Origin: Oscillospiraceae bacterium | Lineage (GTDB): Bacteria > Bacillota > Clostridia > Oscillospirales > Ruminococcaceae | DNA: 58,527 nucleotides | Direction: 5' to 3' | Assembly: GCA_020024475.1 (NCBI GenBank) | Contig: JAHHTS010000004.1 | Location: 1 to 58,527 of the forward strand | Shown: positions 25,494 to 35,163 of the stretch, in pieces | Position numbering within the stretch: the stretch's first letter is position 1 | How the letters are laid out: the number at the start of each line of letters is the position of its first letter | Notes under the pieces: generated by a model | Databases searched by the model: none | Seen by the model: the letters and a program-made list of their open reading frames with translations, nothing else | What the model was told of the DNA's origin: nothing | Program-made: the position numbers and the translations under genes

Positions 25494-26724
25494 GTTTTCT
25501 AAAATTTTTGAAGATAACCGTGTTTTATTTGTATTCTCTCTTCTCATGGCCATAATGGCATGGTCTTATGTTGTTATATTTGAAAATAACGAACATACAA
25601 CTACAATTCATGATGTTCCTATCGATATGCAGTATAAGCAATCAGCTTATCAATCACTAGGTCTTGATGTTATTGATACAAACATCACCACCGTTAATGT
25701 GTCGGTTACTGGTTCAAGAAGCGTTACTGGTAACCTGAAAGCTGAAGATATAATAGTTTACCCTAATATAACAGGTATAACAGGTGCTGATGTTTATGAG
25801 TTTAAGCTCACTGCTGAACCTTCTTCTTCTGTTAAAGAATTTACAATAAATTCTATCAGTAACGACTCTGTTTCTGTAAGGCTTGACAAAGTTATCAGTA
25901 AGGAATTTCCTGTGGAGGTCGATATATCTACTATCGTCGTTGAAGATGAATATATGGCAGACCGCCCTTTCCCTAACCCTTCCTCAATAACTATAACAGG
26001 GCCAGAGTATAAGGTTAATCAAATTAACAGGGTAGTGGCTGCAACGCTCACCACTGAAACCCTGACTCAATCAGCTGTTCTACCTTGCGAAATTCGTGTT
26101 TTTGATGATAAAAATAATGAAATGAACACTCAGTATCTCAATTTTAGCAGAGATGAAATAGATATTACTATACCTATTATGAAAGAACTGATTGTTCCTA
26201 TAAAACTAGAATACATAAATGTTCCTTCTGGTTTTGACACAAGCACTCTTGACCTTGATATTAAACCGTCAACTATTCGCCTAGCCGTTCCTGCACAATC
26301 CGCATCATCTGTTTCGGACTTTTTGGCTGGATATATAGATTTATCAACTATAGAACTTGATAAAAAATACACTTTAGACCTTAAATTTCCTACTGGTTAT
26401 CGCAGCCTTGATGAAGTGAAACAAGTTTTTCTTACTGTTAACGGTAAAAATCTTGAACAAAAAACTATCTCTGTTTCAGATATAAAAGTTATAAATGACC
26501 CGGAAGGAAAAATACAGGTGCTAACTGACACCATAAAAGATGTTGTAGTAATCGGTGATAAAGAAGTTTTAGAAAATATTTCTTCCGGCAGTGTTATCGC
26601 TCAGATAGACGCAGCCCACCTACCTGCGGCGCAAGGTCAGCAATCTATTAAAGTTGACCTTATTATACCTTCAACAAGCAAGGCCTATGTAAAAGGCACT
26701 TACACAGTTACAATTAAAATCTAA
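25480..26724 (+). CDS. cdaR: CdaA regulator, YbbR-domain protein
   Basis: 414 residues: one N-terminal transmembrane helix (about 14-35, VLFVFSLLMAIMAWSYVV) and a long extracytoplasmic region of about four YbbR repeats rich in Thr/Ser/Val beta-strands. Known CdaR proteins bind CdaA and tune its activity. The overlap with cdaA indicates coupled translation. In many Firmicutes glmM comes next; here a flavoprotein gene follows 19 bp later. Confidence 0.92.
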   Translation: MKNNKFSKIFEDNRVLFVFSLLMAIMAWSYVVIFENNEHTTTIHDVPIDMQYKQSAYQSLGLDVIDTNITTVNVSVTGSRSVTGNLKAEDIIVYPNITGITGADVYEFKLTAEPSSSVKEFTINSISNDSVSVRLDKVISKEFPVEVDISTIVVEDEYMADRPFPNPSSITITGPEYKVNQINRVVAATLTTETLTQSAVLPCEIRVFDDKNNEMNTQYLNFSRDEIDITIPIMKELIVPIKLEYINVPSGFDTSTLDLDIKPSTIRLAVPAQSASSVSDFLAGYIDLSTIELDKKYTLDLKFPTGYRSLDEVKQVFLTVNGKNLEQKTISVSDIKVINDPEGKIQVLTDTIKDVVVIGDKEVLENISSGSVIAQIDAAHLPAAQGQQSIKVDLIIPSTSKAYVKGTYTVTIKI

Positions 26725-26743
26725 AATACCCTTGGAGGAATTT

Positions 26744-28321
26744 ATGATACTTGTAAACAATATTAAACTTAATATAAACTCCTCCAATGAGCAGGCCATC
26801 GAAAAAGCCGTAAAAATTTTGGGGGTTAATCACAGTGCAATTTTAGATATGTGGGTACATAAAATTAGCATAGACGCAAGAAAAGGCGATGTTAAATTTG
26901 TGTACAGCGTAGCAGTAAAATTGCTCAATGAAAAAGCTGAGGAAAAATTTAAAGGCAAAAGCATAGATGTTTTGGTTAGAAAAGAACCTAAAATAATATT
27001 TGGCAATGGCTCTATACCTATGGTACAAAGACCTGTTGTTTGTGGTTTTGGTCCTGCAGGCATCATGGCTTCACTAATTTTAGCAAGACAAGGTTTCCGC
27101 CCTATCGTTATCGAAATGGGGCAAGACATTGATAAAAGAATGCAAACTGTAAAAGAATTTGAAGAAAAAGGTATTTTAAATACTAACAGTAATATTCAGT
27201 TTGGTGAAGGCGGTGCTGGAACTTTTTCTGATGGTAAACTAACAACAAGAATTTCTGACGAAAGATGCAGTTTTGTAACAGATACCTTTATACAACATGG
27301 TGCTCCCGCCGAAATCTCTCGTCTAGCAAAACCTCATATTGGCACAGATTTGCTTGTCGATGTAATAAAAAATATAAGGAAAGAAATTATCTCGCTTGGT
27401 GGGGAAATTATGTTTGAAACCGCTTTGACCGATTTAATTATCAAAAACAACAAAATTATCGGCATTAAAACTTCAACTGGCGAAATTGCAACCGAAAATT
27501 TAATTCTTGCCTCTGGTCACAGCGCAAGAGAGCTGTTCTTTATGCTAAAAGACCGTGGTGTTGTTATGAATGCTAAGCCATTCAGCGTAGGAGTGAGAAT
27601 CGAACATCTACAAAGCGAAATAGACAAAGGGCTTTATCACAATTTGGCTGGACACAAAAACTTGCCAAAAGGCGAATATCAGCTTTCAAATACAAAGGGC
27701 GAAAGAGGTGTTTATACATTTTGTATGTGCCCTGGTGGTCAGGTTGTCGCTGCTGCTAGCGAAGAAAATACCGTTGTTGTAAACGGTATGAGTAGACACG
27801 CTAGAGACGGCGAAAACGCTAACAGTGCTTTGGTGGTTTCAGTTAACCCCGAAGATTTCGATAACGATTTTACAAAAGCTATTGCCTTTCAAAGAAAACT
27901 GGAAAAAACAGCTTTCGATTTAGGTGGCAAAAATTATAAAGCTCCTTGCCAAACTGTAGATAATTTTTTATCTGGCAAGAGTGGTATGAATATCAAACGC
28001 GTTAAGCCTACATATCCTATCGGTGTCACTGAGACTAATTTTGATAATCTCTTTCCTGAATTTATTACTAAAAATCTCCGAGAATCACTCCCGATTCTCG
28101 ATAAAAAACTTCCAGGTTTTGCTGCTGGTGACAGTGTTCTCACAGGTGCTGAAACTAGAACTTCTTCACCCGTGAGAATTGCAAGAGATACAGACTATCA
28201 AAGCAATATAAAAGGCCTGTACCCTTGCGGCGAAGGTGCAGGATATGCCGGTGGCATCATGAGCGCTGCCGTTGATGGTGTTAGAATCGCTCAATATATC
28301 TGCGAAAAATACAAAGCCTAG
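26744..28321 (+). CDS. COG2509-type FAD-dependent dehydrogenase
   Basis: 525 residues. An N-terminal region of about 85 residues precedes a Rossmann FAD motif VCGFGPAGIMASLILARQG, then GEGGAGTFSDGKLTTRI, an internal CPGGQVVAAASE and a C-terminal GEGAGYAGGIMSAAVDGVR closing the FAD site. The family is widespread in Clostridia; its substrate is not established. ATG 26744 follows GGAGGA; the upstream TTG at 26732 overlaps this site. Same strand as cdaAR, followed by a terminator. Confidence 0.85.
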   Translation: MILVNNIKLNINSSNEQAIEKAVKILGVNHSAILDMWVHKISIDARKGDVKFVYSVAVKLLNEKAEEKFKGKSIDVLVRKEPKIIFGNGSIPMVQRPVVCGFGPAGIMASLILARQGFRPIVIEMGQDIDKRMQTVKEFEEKGILNTNSNIQFGEGGAGTFSDGKLTTRISDERCSFVTDTFIQHGAPAEISRLAKPHIGTDLLVDVIKNIRKEIISLGGEIMFETALTDLIIKNNKIIGIKTSTGEIATENLILASGHSARELFFMLKDRGVVMNAKPFSVGVRIEHLQSEIDKGLYHNLAGHKNLPKGEYQLSNTKGERGVYTFCMCPGGQVVAAASEENTVVVNGMSRHARDGENANSALVVSVNPEDFDNDFTKAIAFQRKLEKTAFDLGGKNYKAPCQTVDNFLSGKSGMNIKRVKPTYPIGVTETNFDNLFPEFITKNLRESLPILDKKLPGFAAGDSVLTGAETRTSSPVRIARDTDYQSNIKGLYPCGEGAGYAGGIMSAAVDGVRIAQYICEKYKA

Positions 28322-28329
28322 ATTAAGAT

Positions 28330-28358
28330 AGCAGTGGAATATTTCACTGCTCTTTAAT
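28330..28358 (+). terminator. Terminator after the FAD-dehydrogenase gene
   Basis: AGCAGTG and CACTGCT form a seven-bp stem followed by CTTTAATTT; modest strength, so read-through to recJ is possible. Confidence 0.65.
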
Positions 28359-28394
28359 TTACCTTGGTTAATAATATAAATTTTAGAGGTATAA

Positions 28395-30425
28395 ATGCTT
28401 TATAGAAAATGGAATGTAAACAAATTTTCACCCGAAAAAATTCACGATTTATGCAATGAATTGGGTGTTAATTCTTTGCTTGCCAAAGTTCTTTTGGCGA
28501 GAAATATCGACACAAAACAACAAGCTAAAATTACATATTTGGATACCGCCCCACTATCAGACCCATTTCTTATGAAAGATATGGACAAGGCAGTTGAGAG
28601 AATATGGAAAGCTGTTGAAAATGAAGAAAAAATAGTTATATATGGTGATTACGATGTTGACGGTGTAACTTCAACAGCAACTTTATTTTCATACCTCGAA
28701 AGCGTAGGAGCTAATGTTTTCTATAAACTTCCTAACAGAGAAGCTGAGGGGTATGGCCTAAACAGTGATGTTCTTAAAAAGTTCAAAACAAAAGGCGTGG
28801 ATTTGGTAATAACAGTAGACAACGGAATCGCTGCTATTGAAGAAGTTAAGCTCGCTAATGAACTAAATCTTGATATTATTATCACCGATCACCATTTGCC
28901 TAAAGCCGAAATTCCATCTGCCTTAGCTGTGGTAGACCCACTAAGAGATGATGATAACTCTCCTTGCAAAACCCTTGCTGGTGTGGGAGTAGCCTTTAAA
29001 CTGGTTTGTGCGTTAGAAGGTGCTACTTGCGAAGAAATGCTTGACTACTACTCAGATTTTGTGTGCACTGGTACTGTCGCAGACCTCATGCTATTGGAAG
29101 GCGAAAATAGAACTTTAGTAAAAGCTGGTCTTGAAATTATAAACAGTTCTCCTAGATGTGGTTTTGAAAGCCTTTTAAAAATCAGTGGAAATTTAGGAAA
29201 AGAAATTACAAGCGAAACCATCGCATACTCAATAGCACCAAGAATAAACGCTGCCGGAAGAATGAGCGACGCTACAAGTGCATTAGAGCTTCTGTTAAGC
29301 GAATATGAAGAGGACGCTGACCAATTGGCTGAATTCCTTGAAAACGAAAATAAAAAACGCCAAGATACTCAAAATAAAATGGCTGAAGATATTACAAGCG
29401 AAATCTTGGCGAATAATGATATAATAAAAGATAGAATTATCGTCGTTTGGGGTGATAATTATCACCCAGGTGTTATAGGCATTGTTGCAGCAAGATTAGT
29501 TGAACAGTATTCAAAACCTGCTATTGTTTTTACAAAAGATGGCGACGAGTACAAAGGAAGTGGTAGAAGCGTTCCAGCATTTAATCTAAATAACGGGCTT
29601 GAAAACACAAAGGAGTTTCTTATTCGTTTTGGTGGCCACGAACTTGCTGCTGGACTTGCAGTTGAAGAAAAAAATCTTGAACCTTTTAGAAAAGCTATCA
29701 ACGAGTTCGCTATGGCAAATGAAAATATGTCTAAAACAGCTGACCTTGACATCGACTGTCTTATTTCTTTAAATGAAGTTAATACTGAATCCGTAACGCA
29801 AGTTGATTTCCTTGCTCCTTTTGGAAACGGTAACCCTAGTCCATTGTTTATGGCGGAAAACCTACAAATTACTGGAGTATTCCCTGTTTCAGAAGGAAGA
29901 CATGTGAGAATTAAAATGCGTCAAGGCAATTTTATCAATCAAGGTATTCTCTTTAATACCACACCTGCTGAATTCGCTTATAAACCTGGAGATTTTATTG
30001 ATGCTTGCTTCTATCTTTCAATATACCATGGCGATAACGGCGATATGGTTTCAATGAAAATAAAAGAGGTGCGCCCAGTAGGTATGAAACCAGAAATGAT
30101 TGATAATTACGATATATATAAATTATTTATTAATGATTTTCCTTTATCCCAGGATAAAAAATCCGTTATACGCCCTATAAGAAGCGAGGCTGCTGCTATA
30201 TATAGAAAAATTTTAGCAGAAAAAATAAATTGTGATGATTTGAGACCACTGTTTGTTTCTTTTCCAAGTATTCCTAGTGGTAAAATTCAAATCATAATTG
30301 ATGTTCTAATTGATTTGGGGCTTATTGAAACAATTCGCACCGATTACATAAACTATTTTGCCCCTGTGGCAGTTAAAGAAAAAAAGGACCTTATGAGCAG
30401 TAAAATACTTTTAGCTCTACAATAA
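28395..30425 (+). CDS. recJ: Single-stranded-DNA-specific exonuclease RecJ
   Basis: 5'-3' exonuclease in recombination and mismatch repair. 676 residues with DHH phosphoesterase motifs: YGDYDVDGVTSTA (I), DNGIAA (II), ITDHHLP (III); the DHHA1 domain has GSGRSVPAFNL and FGGHELAAGL, and an OB-fold domain follows. A C-terminal extension of about 110 residues follows the OB part. recJ-relA adjacency is common in Firmicutes; relA starts 20 bp later. Confidence 0.94.
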   Translation: MLYRKWNVNKFSPEKIHDLCNELGVNSLLAKVLLARNIDTKQQAKITYLDTAPLSDPFLMKDMDKAVERIWKAVENEEKIVIYGDYDVDGVTSTATLFSYLESVGANVFYKLPNREAEGYGLNSDVLKKFKTKGVDLVITVDNGIAAIEEVKLANELNLDIIITDHHLPKAEIPSALAVVDPLRDDDNSPCKTLAGVGVAFKLVCALEGATCEEMLDYYSDFVCTGTVADLMLLEGENRTLVKAGLEIINSSPRCGFESLLKISGNLGKEITSETIAYSIAPRINAAGRMSDATSALELLLSEYEEDADQLAEFLENENKKRQDTQNKMAEDITSEILANNDIIKDRIIVVWGDNYHPGVIGIVAARLVEQYSKPAIVFTKDGDEYKGSGRSVPAFNLNNGLENTKEFLIRFGGHELAAGLAVEEKNLEPFRKAINEFAMANENMSKTADLDIDCLISLNEVNTESVTQVDFLAPFGNGNPSPLFMAENLQITGVFPVSEGRHVRIKMRQGNFINQGILFNTTPAEFAYKPGDFIDACFYLSIYHGDNGDMVSMKIKEVRPVGMKPEMIDNYDIYKLFINDFPLSQDKKSVIRPIRSEAAAIYRKILAEKINCDDLRPLFVSFPSIPSGKIQIIIDVLIDLGLIETIRTDYINYFAPVAVKEKKDLMSSKILLALQ

Positions 30426-30445
30426 ACTTTTAGGTGGTGTTTTTT

Positions 30446-32614
30446 ATGAAATATGAGGAATTGCAAAAAATTCTAAAAGAATCAGGCAAAAACTACGATA
30501 TGCAACTAATAGAAAAAGCCTTTAACTTGGCTGCAAGAAGCCATGAGGGACAATTTCGTAAAACTGGTGAAGCATATATAGAGCACCCCGTTGCCGTTGC
30601 TGGCATACTGGCTGAAATGGGTATGGATTCCACCTGTATTGCTGCTGCAATTCTTCACGATGTTGTGGAGGACACTCCAATAACACTTGAAGATATTGAA
30701 AAAGAGTTCAACAAAGATGTCGCCCTATTAGTTGATGGCGTTACAAAATTGGGACAAATTACTTTCTCTTCTCTCGAAGAACAGCAGGCAGAAAACTTGC
30801 GCAAAATGCTTCTTGCTATGAGCAAAGATATTCGTGTTATGATTATCAAACTTTGCGATAGACTGCACAATATGCGTACTGCTGAAGGCTGGAAACCTCA
30901 AAAACAGCGTGATAAAGCCCTTGAAGTTATGGATATCTATGCCCCTATCGCTCATCGTCTTGGTATGAGTAATATCAAAGATGAGCTGCAAGATATTTCA
31001 CTTAAAATTCTAGACCCTACCGGATATGAAGAAGTAAGGCAGGCTATCGATAGAGATGGTGATGCCCAAGCCTTCGTAGATGGAATAGTTGAAACAGTTA
31101 AACAAAAATTGGTTGAATTCGGTCTTGCAAATGCAACTGTTTTCGGTCGTGTTAAAACTGTTTACGGAGTTTATCGTAAACTTTTTATTCAAGGTCGTGA
31201 CTTTGGCGATATTTATGATATTTACGCTATAAGAATTATCGTCGATAGTGTTGCTGAATGTTACAACACACTTATGCTAGTTCACGATATTTTTCGACCT
31301 ATTCCTAACCGATTTAAAGATTATATTTCTTCTCCTAAATCAAATATGTATCAATCTTTACACACTAGTGTTATTGGTAAAGATGGCGTGCCTTTTGAAA
31401 TTCAAATCAGAACTTGGGATATGCATTATACCGCTGAATATGGTATCGCTGCCCACTGGAAATATAAGACAGGTATACAAGGTCAAGACAATATGGACCA
31501 AAAATTGTCTTGGGTTCGCCAACTTTTGGAAAGACAACAAGAAGCTGATGACGATGTTGAAATTTTACGGGGTATAAAAAGTGATCTTGTACCTGACGAT
31601 ATTTTTGTTTTCACCCCTAAAGGAGATGTTATCAATCTTCCTGCTGGTGCAACTGTAATCGACTTTGCTTATGCCATTCACTCTGCTGTTGGCAACCGTA
31701 TGATAGGTGCAAAAGTAAATGGAAGAATGGTTTCCATTGATTATAAAGTTTCTACAGGTGAAATTATAGAAGTTATCACTGGCCCAAAAGATAAAGGACC
31801 AAGCCGTGACTGGCTTAATATTGTTACAACAAGCGAAGCTAAAAGCAAAATTCGTTCATGGTTCAAAAAAGAGCGCAAAGAAGAAAATATTATCGAAGGT
31901 AAAGCGGCTCTTGACAAGGAGTTTCGCAGAAATCTTATAAATCTTTCTGATGAAGAATACGAACCTTTTATCGATGACTTAGCAAGAAGACAGAAATTCA
32001 ATAACAAAGAAGAGCTGTTCGCTGCTATTGGTTACGGTGGGTTGCAAATTTCAAAAGTTATGTTCAAAGCAAAAGATGCGTGGACTAAAATGCAAAAAGA
32101 AAAAGAAGCCTCCGGTGAACCACAACAAGCTAACATTATACCTACAATTAAAAAGCCTAAAAGTAGCAATGGTGTTATTGTTGAAGGTCTTGACAACTGT
32201 CTTGTAAAATTTTCTAAATGCTGTTCCCCTCTTCCTGGTGACGAAATTGTAGGTTTCATTACCCGTGGCTTCGGTGTTTCTATTCATAAAAAGAGCTGTG
32301 TAAATGCCCAGCCTCAAAATATAGACCCAGAAAACCGTGACCGTTGGGTAAATGCTTATTGGGCTGACAATATCAAAGAAGATTTTAAAGCTACACTTGA
32401 AATTGTTTCCATTGATAACGGCATGGCTCTTGCTGATGTTTCAACAGTTTTGAGCAATATGCGAGTGCCTATTTTTGCCCTCAACGCTAGACAAACTTCG
32501 GACAAACGCCTCGCTATGACTGTAACTGTTGGTGTAAATAACACAGACCATTTGGGAAGCATTATTTCAAAACTTAAAAAGTCTAAAAATGTTGTATCAG
32601 TAACAAGAGGATAA
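30446..32614 (+). CDS. relA: Bifunctional (p)ppGpp synthetase/hydrolase RelA/SpoT
   Basis: Stringent-response enzyme, 722 residues. HD hydrolase domain with ILHDVVEDTPI, synthetase domain with the RFKD (RxKD) signature and YQSLHTSVIG, TGS domain (DDIFVFTPKGDVINLPAGAT), a Cys-containing region (KFSKCCSPLPGDE) and a C-terminal ACT domain. RxKD together with an intact HD motif marks a bifunctional Rel. ATG 30446 follows AGGTGG; an earlier GTG frame start at 30434 overlaps that site. Confidence 0.95.
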   Translation: MKYEELQKILKESGKNYDMQLIEKAFNLAARSHEGQFRKTGEAYIEHPVAVAGILAEMGMDSTCIAAAILHDVVEDTPITLEDIEKEFNKDVALLVDGVTKLGQITFSSLEEQQAENLRKMLLAMSKDIRVMIIKLCDRLHNMRTAEGWKPQKQRDKALEVMDIYAPIAHRLGMSNIKDELQDISLKILDPTGYEEVRQAIDRDGDAQAFVDGIVETVKQKLVEFGLANATVFGRVKTVYGVYRKLFIQGRDFGDIYDIYAIRIIVDSVAECYNTLMLVHDIFRPIPNRFKDYISSPKSNMYQSLHTSVIGKDGVPFEIQIRTWDMHYTAEYGIAAHWKYKTGIQGQDNMDQKLSWVRQLLERQQEADDDVEILRGIKSDLVPDDIFVFTPKGDVINLPAGATVIDFAYAIHSAVGNRMIGAKVNGRMVSIDYKVSTGEIIEVITGPKDKGPSRDWLNIVTTSEAKSKIRSWFKKERKEENIIEGKAALDKEFRRNLINLSDEEYEPFIDDLARRQKFNNKEELFAAIGYGGLQISKVMFKAKDAWTKMQKEKEASGEPQQANIIPTIKKPKSSNGVIVEGLDNCLVKFSKCCSPLPGDEIVGFITRGFGVSIHKKSCVNAQPQNIDPENRDRWVNAYWADNIKEDFKATLEIVSIDNGMALADVSTVLSNMRVPIFALNARQTSDKRLAMTVTVGVNNTDHLGSIISKLKKSKNVVSVTRG

Positions 32615-32662
32615 CTTTCTTAACTATCAAATAATATTAAAAATCAACACGGAGTATAAAAT

Positions 32663-33121
32663 ATGAGAGCTGTTATACAAAGAGTTAAAAACGCTTGGAT
32701 TACCGTAAATGGTGGAGAGAAAAAAGAAATGGGCGCAGGTCTTGTTGTTCTTTTCGGTGTGCACGAAGATGATTGTGCCCGGGACACACTAAATGTTGCT
32801 CAGAAAATCGCTCAACTTCGTATTTTCGAGGACAGTAACCAAAAAATGAACATAAACGCCATTGACTTAGGTCTAGACTGTATGGTTGTAAGCCAATTCA
32901 CACTTTTTGCCGACACCAAAAAAGGTCGAAGGCCTTCATTTATAAAAGCTGCTAGACCTGAAAAAGCTATTCCTATTTACGAAAAATTCTTAAGTGAAAT
33001 GGAAAATATGGGCTTTAATCAAGTTGTCCATGGTGAATTTGGCGCTGATATGCAAATTAACCTTACAAATGACGGGCCAGTTACAATTATTATTGATACT
33101 GACGAATGGAGGAATATCTAA
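32663..33121 (+). CDS. dtd: D-aminoacyl-tRNA deacylase
   Basis: Removes D-amino acids (and Gly) mischarged onto tRNA. 152 residues starting MRAVIQRVKNAWITV, with the catalytic SQFTLFAD motif and the Gly-cisPro motif in NDGPVT. Its stop overlaps the ATG of the next gene by one base. The rel-dtd order is conserved in many Firmicutes. Confidence 0.95.
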   Translation: MRAVIQRVKNAWITVNGGEKKEMGAGLVVLFGVHEDDCARDTLNVAQKIAQLRIFEDSNQKMNINAIDLGLDCMVVSQFTLFADTKKGRRPSFIKAARPEKAIPIYEKFLSEMENMGFNQVVHGEFGADMQINLTNDGPVTIIIDTDEWRNI

Positions 33122-33702
33122 TGAAATGCTATCACATTATGGGCAAAGCCCCTTTTTTTACAAATTGCTTTATGATTACTGACAATTCCGGTAATGCGAT
33201 ACTTATAGATTGTAGCGCCGATATAGAAAAAGTAAAAACTATCCTTAGCAATGATCGTGTAAATCTGAGTGCAATTCTCCTAACTCATGGTCACGATGAC
33301 CACAGAGAAACTCTTGATGATTTCAAATCAGAATTTAACTGTGATATTTATCTAGGTGAAGAAGACGCCAATCTTTTTAGCATTAAAAACACTATACCTT
33401 TAATTGATGGTGAAATATTAACTTTTGGAGAAATTTCATTGACAGTATTCAAAACTCCTGGGCATACTCCTGGTAGTGTTTCACTTCTATTCGACAATAT
33501 GCTTTTTTGCGGAGATACACTTTTTGCCGGTACTGTCGGAAGAACAGACCTAAAAGGCGGTAACTTTGAAGTTTTAAAAGAAAGCCTTGCCAAATTGTAT
33601 GATGCTATTCCTGACAACACACAGATTTTCCCAGGTCACAATCATTTTTCTACAATGGGACAGGAAAAAGCGCAAAACCCATACCTTAAAAATATTAGAT
33701 AA
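33121..33702 (+). CDS. Metallo-beta-lactamase-fold hydrolase (glyoxalase II-like)
   Basis: 193 residues. The zinc motif HxHxDH is HGHDDH, followed by further ligands in TPGHTPGSVS, CGDTLFAGTVGR and FPGHN. This small YcbL/GloB-type hydrolase commonly follows dtd. ATG 33121 is chosen because GGAGGA lies in the end of dtd and spacing is right; the substrate is probably a thioester but is unproven. Confidence 0.9.
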   Translation: MKCYHIMGKAPFFTNCFMITDNSGNAILIDCSADIEKVKTILSNDRVNLSAILLTHGHDDHRETLDDFKSEFNCDIYLGEEDANLFSIKNTIPLIDGEILTFGEISLTVFKTPGHTPGSVSLLFDNMLFCGDTLFAGTVGRTDLKGGNFEVLKESLAKLYDAIPDNTQIFPGHNHFSTMGQEKAQNPYLKNIR

Positions 33703-33711
33703 GAGATTTTT

Positions 33712-35163
33712 ATGCAATTATTTTTAATAAACTACGATACTCATTACGAAATAGAACAACTAACAAGAATGTTTTTCCGAAATCTTACATTGATTAAGTC
33801 TTCGGAAATACCGACAGAAACCGAAACTGATTTTATTTTAATTGAAAAAATCGATGATGCTTTTACCATGAATATAAATTTCAATGGTAAAAAACTTTCA
33901 TATTCTGTTACGGTAGATAAAAACGGTGTAAAGGAAGAAATGCAACTATGCATCGGAGCATATAACCTATATAAATCAGCCACTGGTATTAGCTTGCCTT
34001 GGGGGGTTTTAACTGGGGTTAGACCTGTACGACTTATGCGTAACCTAAATAAAACACTGGGAAATGAAGAAAAAGTAATTGAAAAGTTCCAAAATTATTA
34101 CCTAGTTAGTGATGAAAAAATAAAACTTTGTTGTGATATTTTTACATTGCAAAAACCGGTAATTCAAAGTTGCAAGCCTAGGGATTATAGTCTATATATT
34201 TCAATTCCTTTTTGTCCATCAAGATGTATTTACTGCTCATTTGTTTCTACTTCAATAAAAAATACAGGGCATCTTATGGAAGCTTATGTTGATAATCTTT
34301 GCAAAGAGATTGCTTACACTGCTAAAAAAGCCGATGAACTAGGCTTAAATCTAAAAACTATATATATTGGCGGTGGTACACCTACTGCCATCACGGCGAA
34401 AATGATTGAACAGATTATGTCTACGATACAAGGCTGCTTTGACATTTCAAAAATTTTAGAGTACACTGTTGAAGCAGGTAGACCAGACTGTACTGATATT
34501 GAAAAACTGGCTATAATAAAAAAATACGGTGCTAATCGTGTTTCTATAAATCCTCAAACTTTCTCAGACAATGTGCTTAAGGCAATAGGAAGAGACCACA
34601 CATGTAAAGATTTCATTCGTTGTGTATCAGACGCCCGAAAAGTAGGATTTGATAGCATAAATATGGACCTTATTGCAGGTCTTCCTGAAGATACAGTAGA
34701 TGGGTTTGAAAAATCTCTGCGTGGCTGTATTGAGCTAGGAGCGGAAAATATTACTGTTCATACGCTGACTATGAAGCGTGCCTCCAACCTTGTTATAAAG
34801 CATGAAGAGCATCAATATGACGATGTGGCTAAAATGATCGAAAAAAATTCTATTCTGAATAATTATGGATACAGGCCTTACTATATGTATAGACAAAAAT
34901 CTACTTTAAAAAACCTAGAAAATGTAGGGTTTTCACAAGTTGGACACGAAAGTTTATATAATATATACATAATGGAAGAAATTCAAACTATTATTTCATG
35001 TGGTGCAGGCGGCGTCAGCAAAGTTGTAGGGCCTAACGGAGAACTTAAAAGAGTTTATAACTACAAATACCCTAACGAATATATCAAGGATTTTGACGCA
35101 ATTTTAGCCAGAAAAGATGAGGTGTTTAGTATATGTCAGCAATTTGGATTCCAAAAAGATTAG
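33712..35163 (+). CDS. hemZ: HemZ-type radical SAM coproporphyrinogen dehydrogenase-like protein
   Basis: 483 residues. An N-terminal domain of about 165 residues typical of HemZ precedes the radical SAM core, whose [4Fe-4S] motif is CPSRCIYCSF; IYIGGGTPTAI and GLPEDTVDGF are the HemN/HemZ-family SAM-site motifs. Family members act on coproporphyrinogen or are radical SAM proteins of unknown target. No other haem gene is in the window, so the role is uncertain. It follows the hydrolase by 9 bp. Confidence 0.85.
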   Translation: MQLFLINYDTHYEIEQLTRMFFRNLTLIKSSEIPTETETDFILIEKIDDAFTMNINFNGKKLSYSVTVDKNGVKEEMQLCIGAYNLYKSATGISLPWGVLTGVRPVRLMRNLNKTLGNEEKVIEKFQNYYLVSDEKIKLCCDIFTLQKPVIQSCKPRDYSLYISIPFCPSRCIYCSFVSTSIKNTGHLMEAYVDNLCKEIAYTAKKADELGLNLKTIYIGGGTPTAITAKMIEQIMSTIQGCFDISKILEYTVEAGRPDCTDIEKLAIIKKYGANRVSINPQTFSDNVLKAIGRDHTCKDFIRCVSDARKVGFDSINMDLIAGLPEDTVDGFEKSLRGCIELGAENITVHTLTMKRASNLVIKHEEHQYDDVAKMIEKNSILNNYGYRPYYMYRQKSTLKNLENVGFSQVGHESLYNIYIMEEIQTIISCGAGGVSKVVGPNGELKRVYNYKYPNEYIKDFDAILARKDEVFSICQQFGFQKD

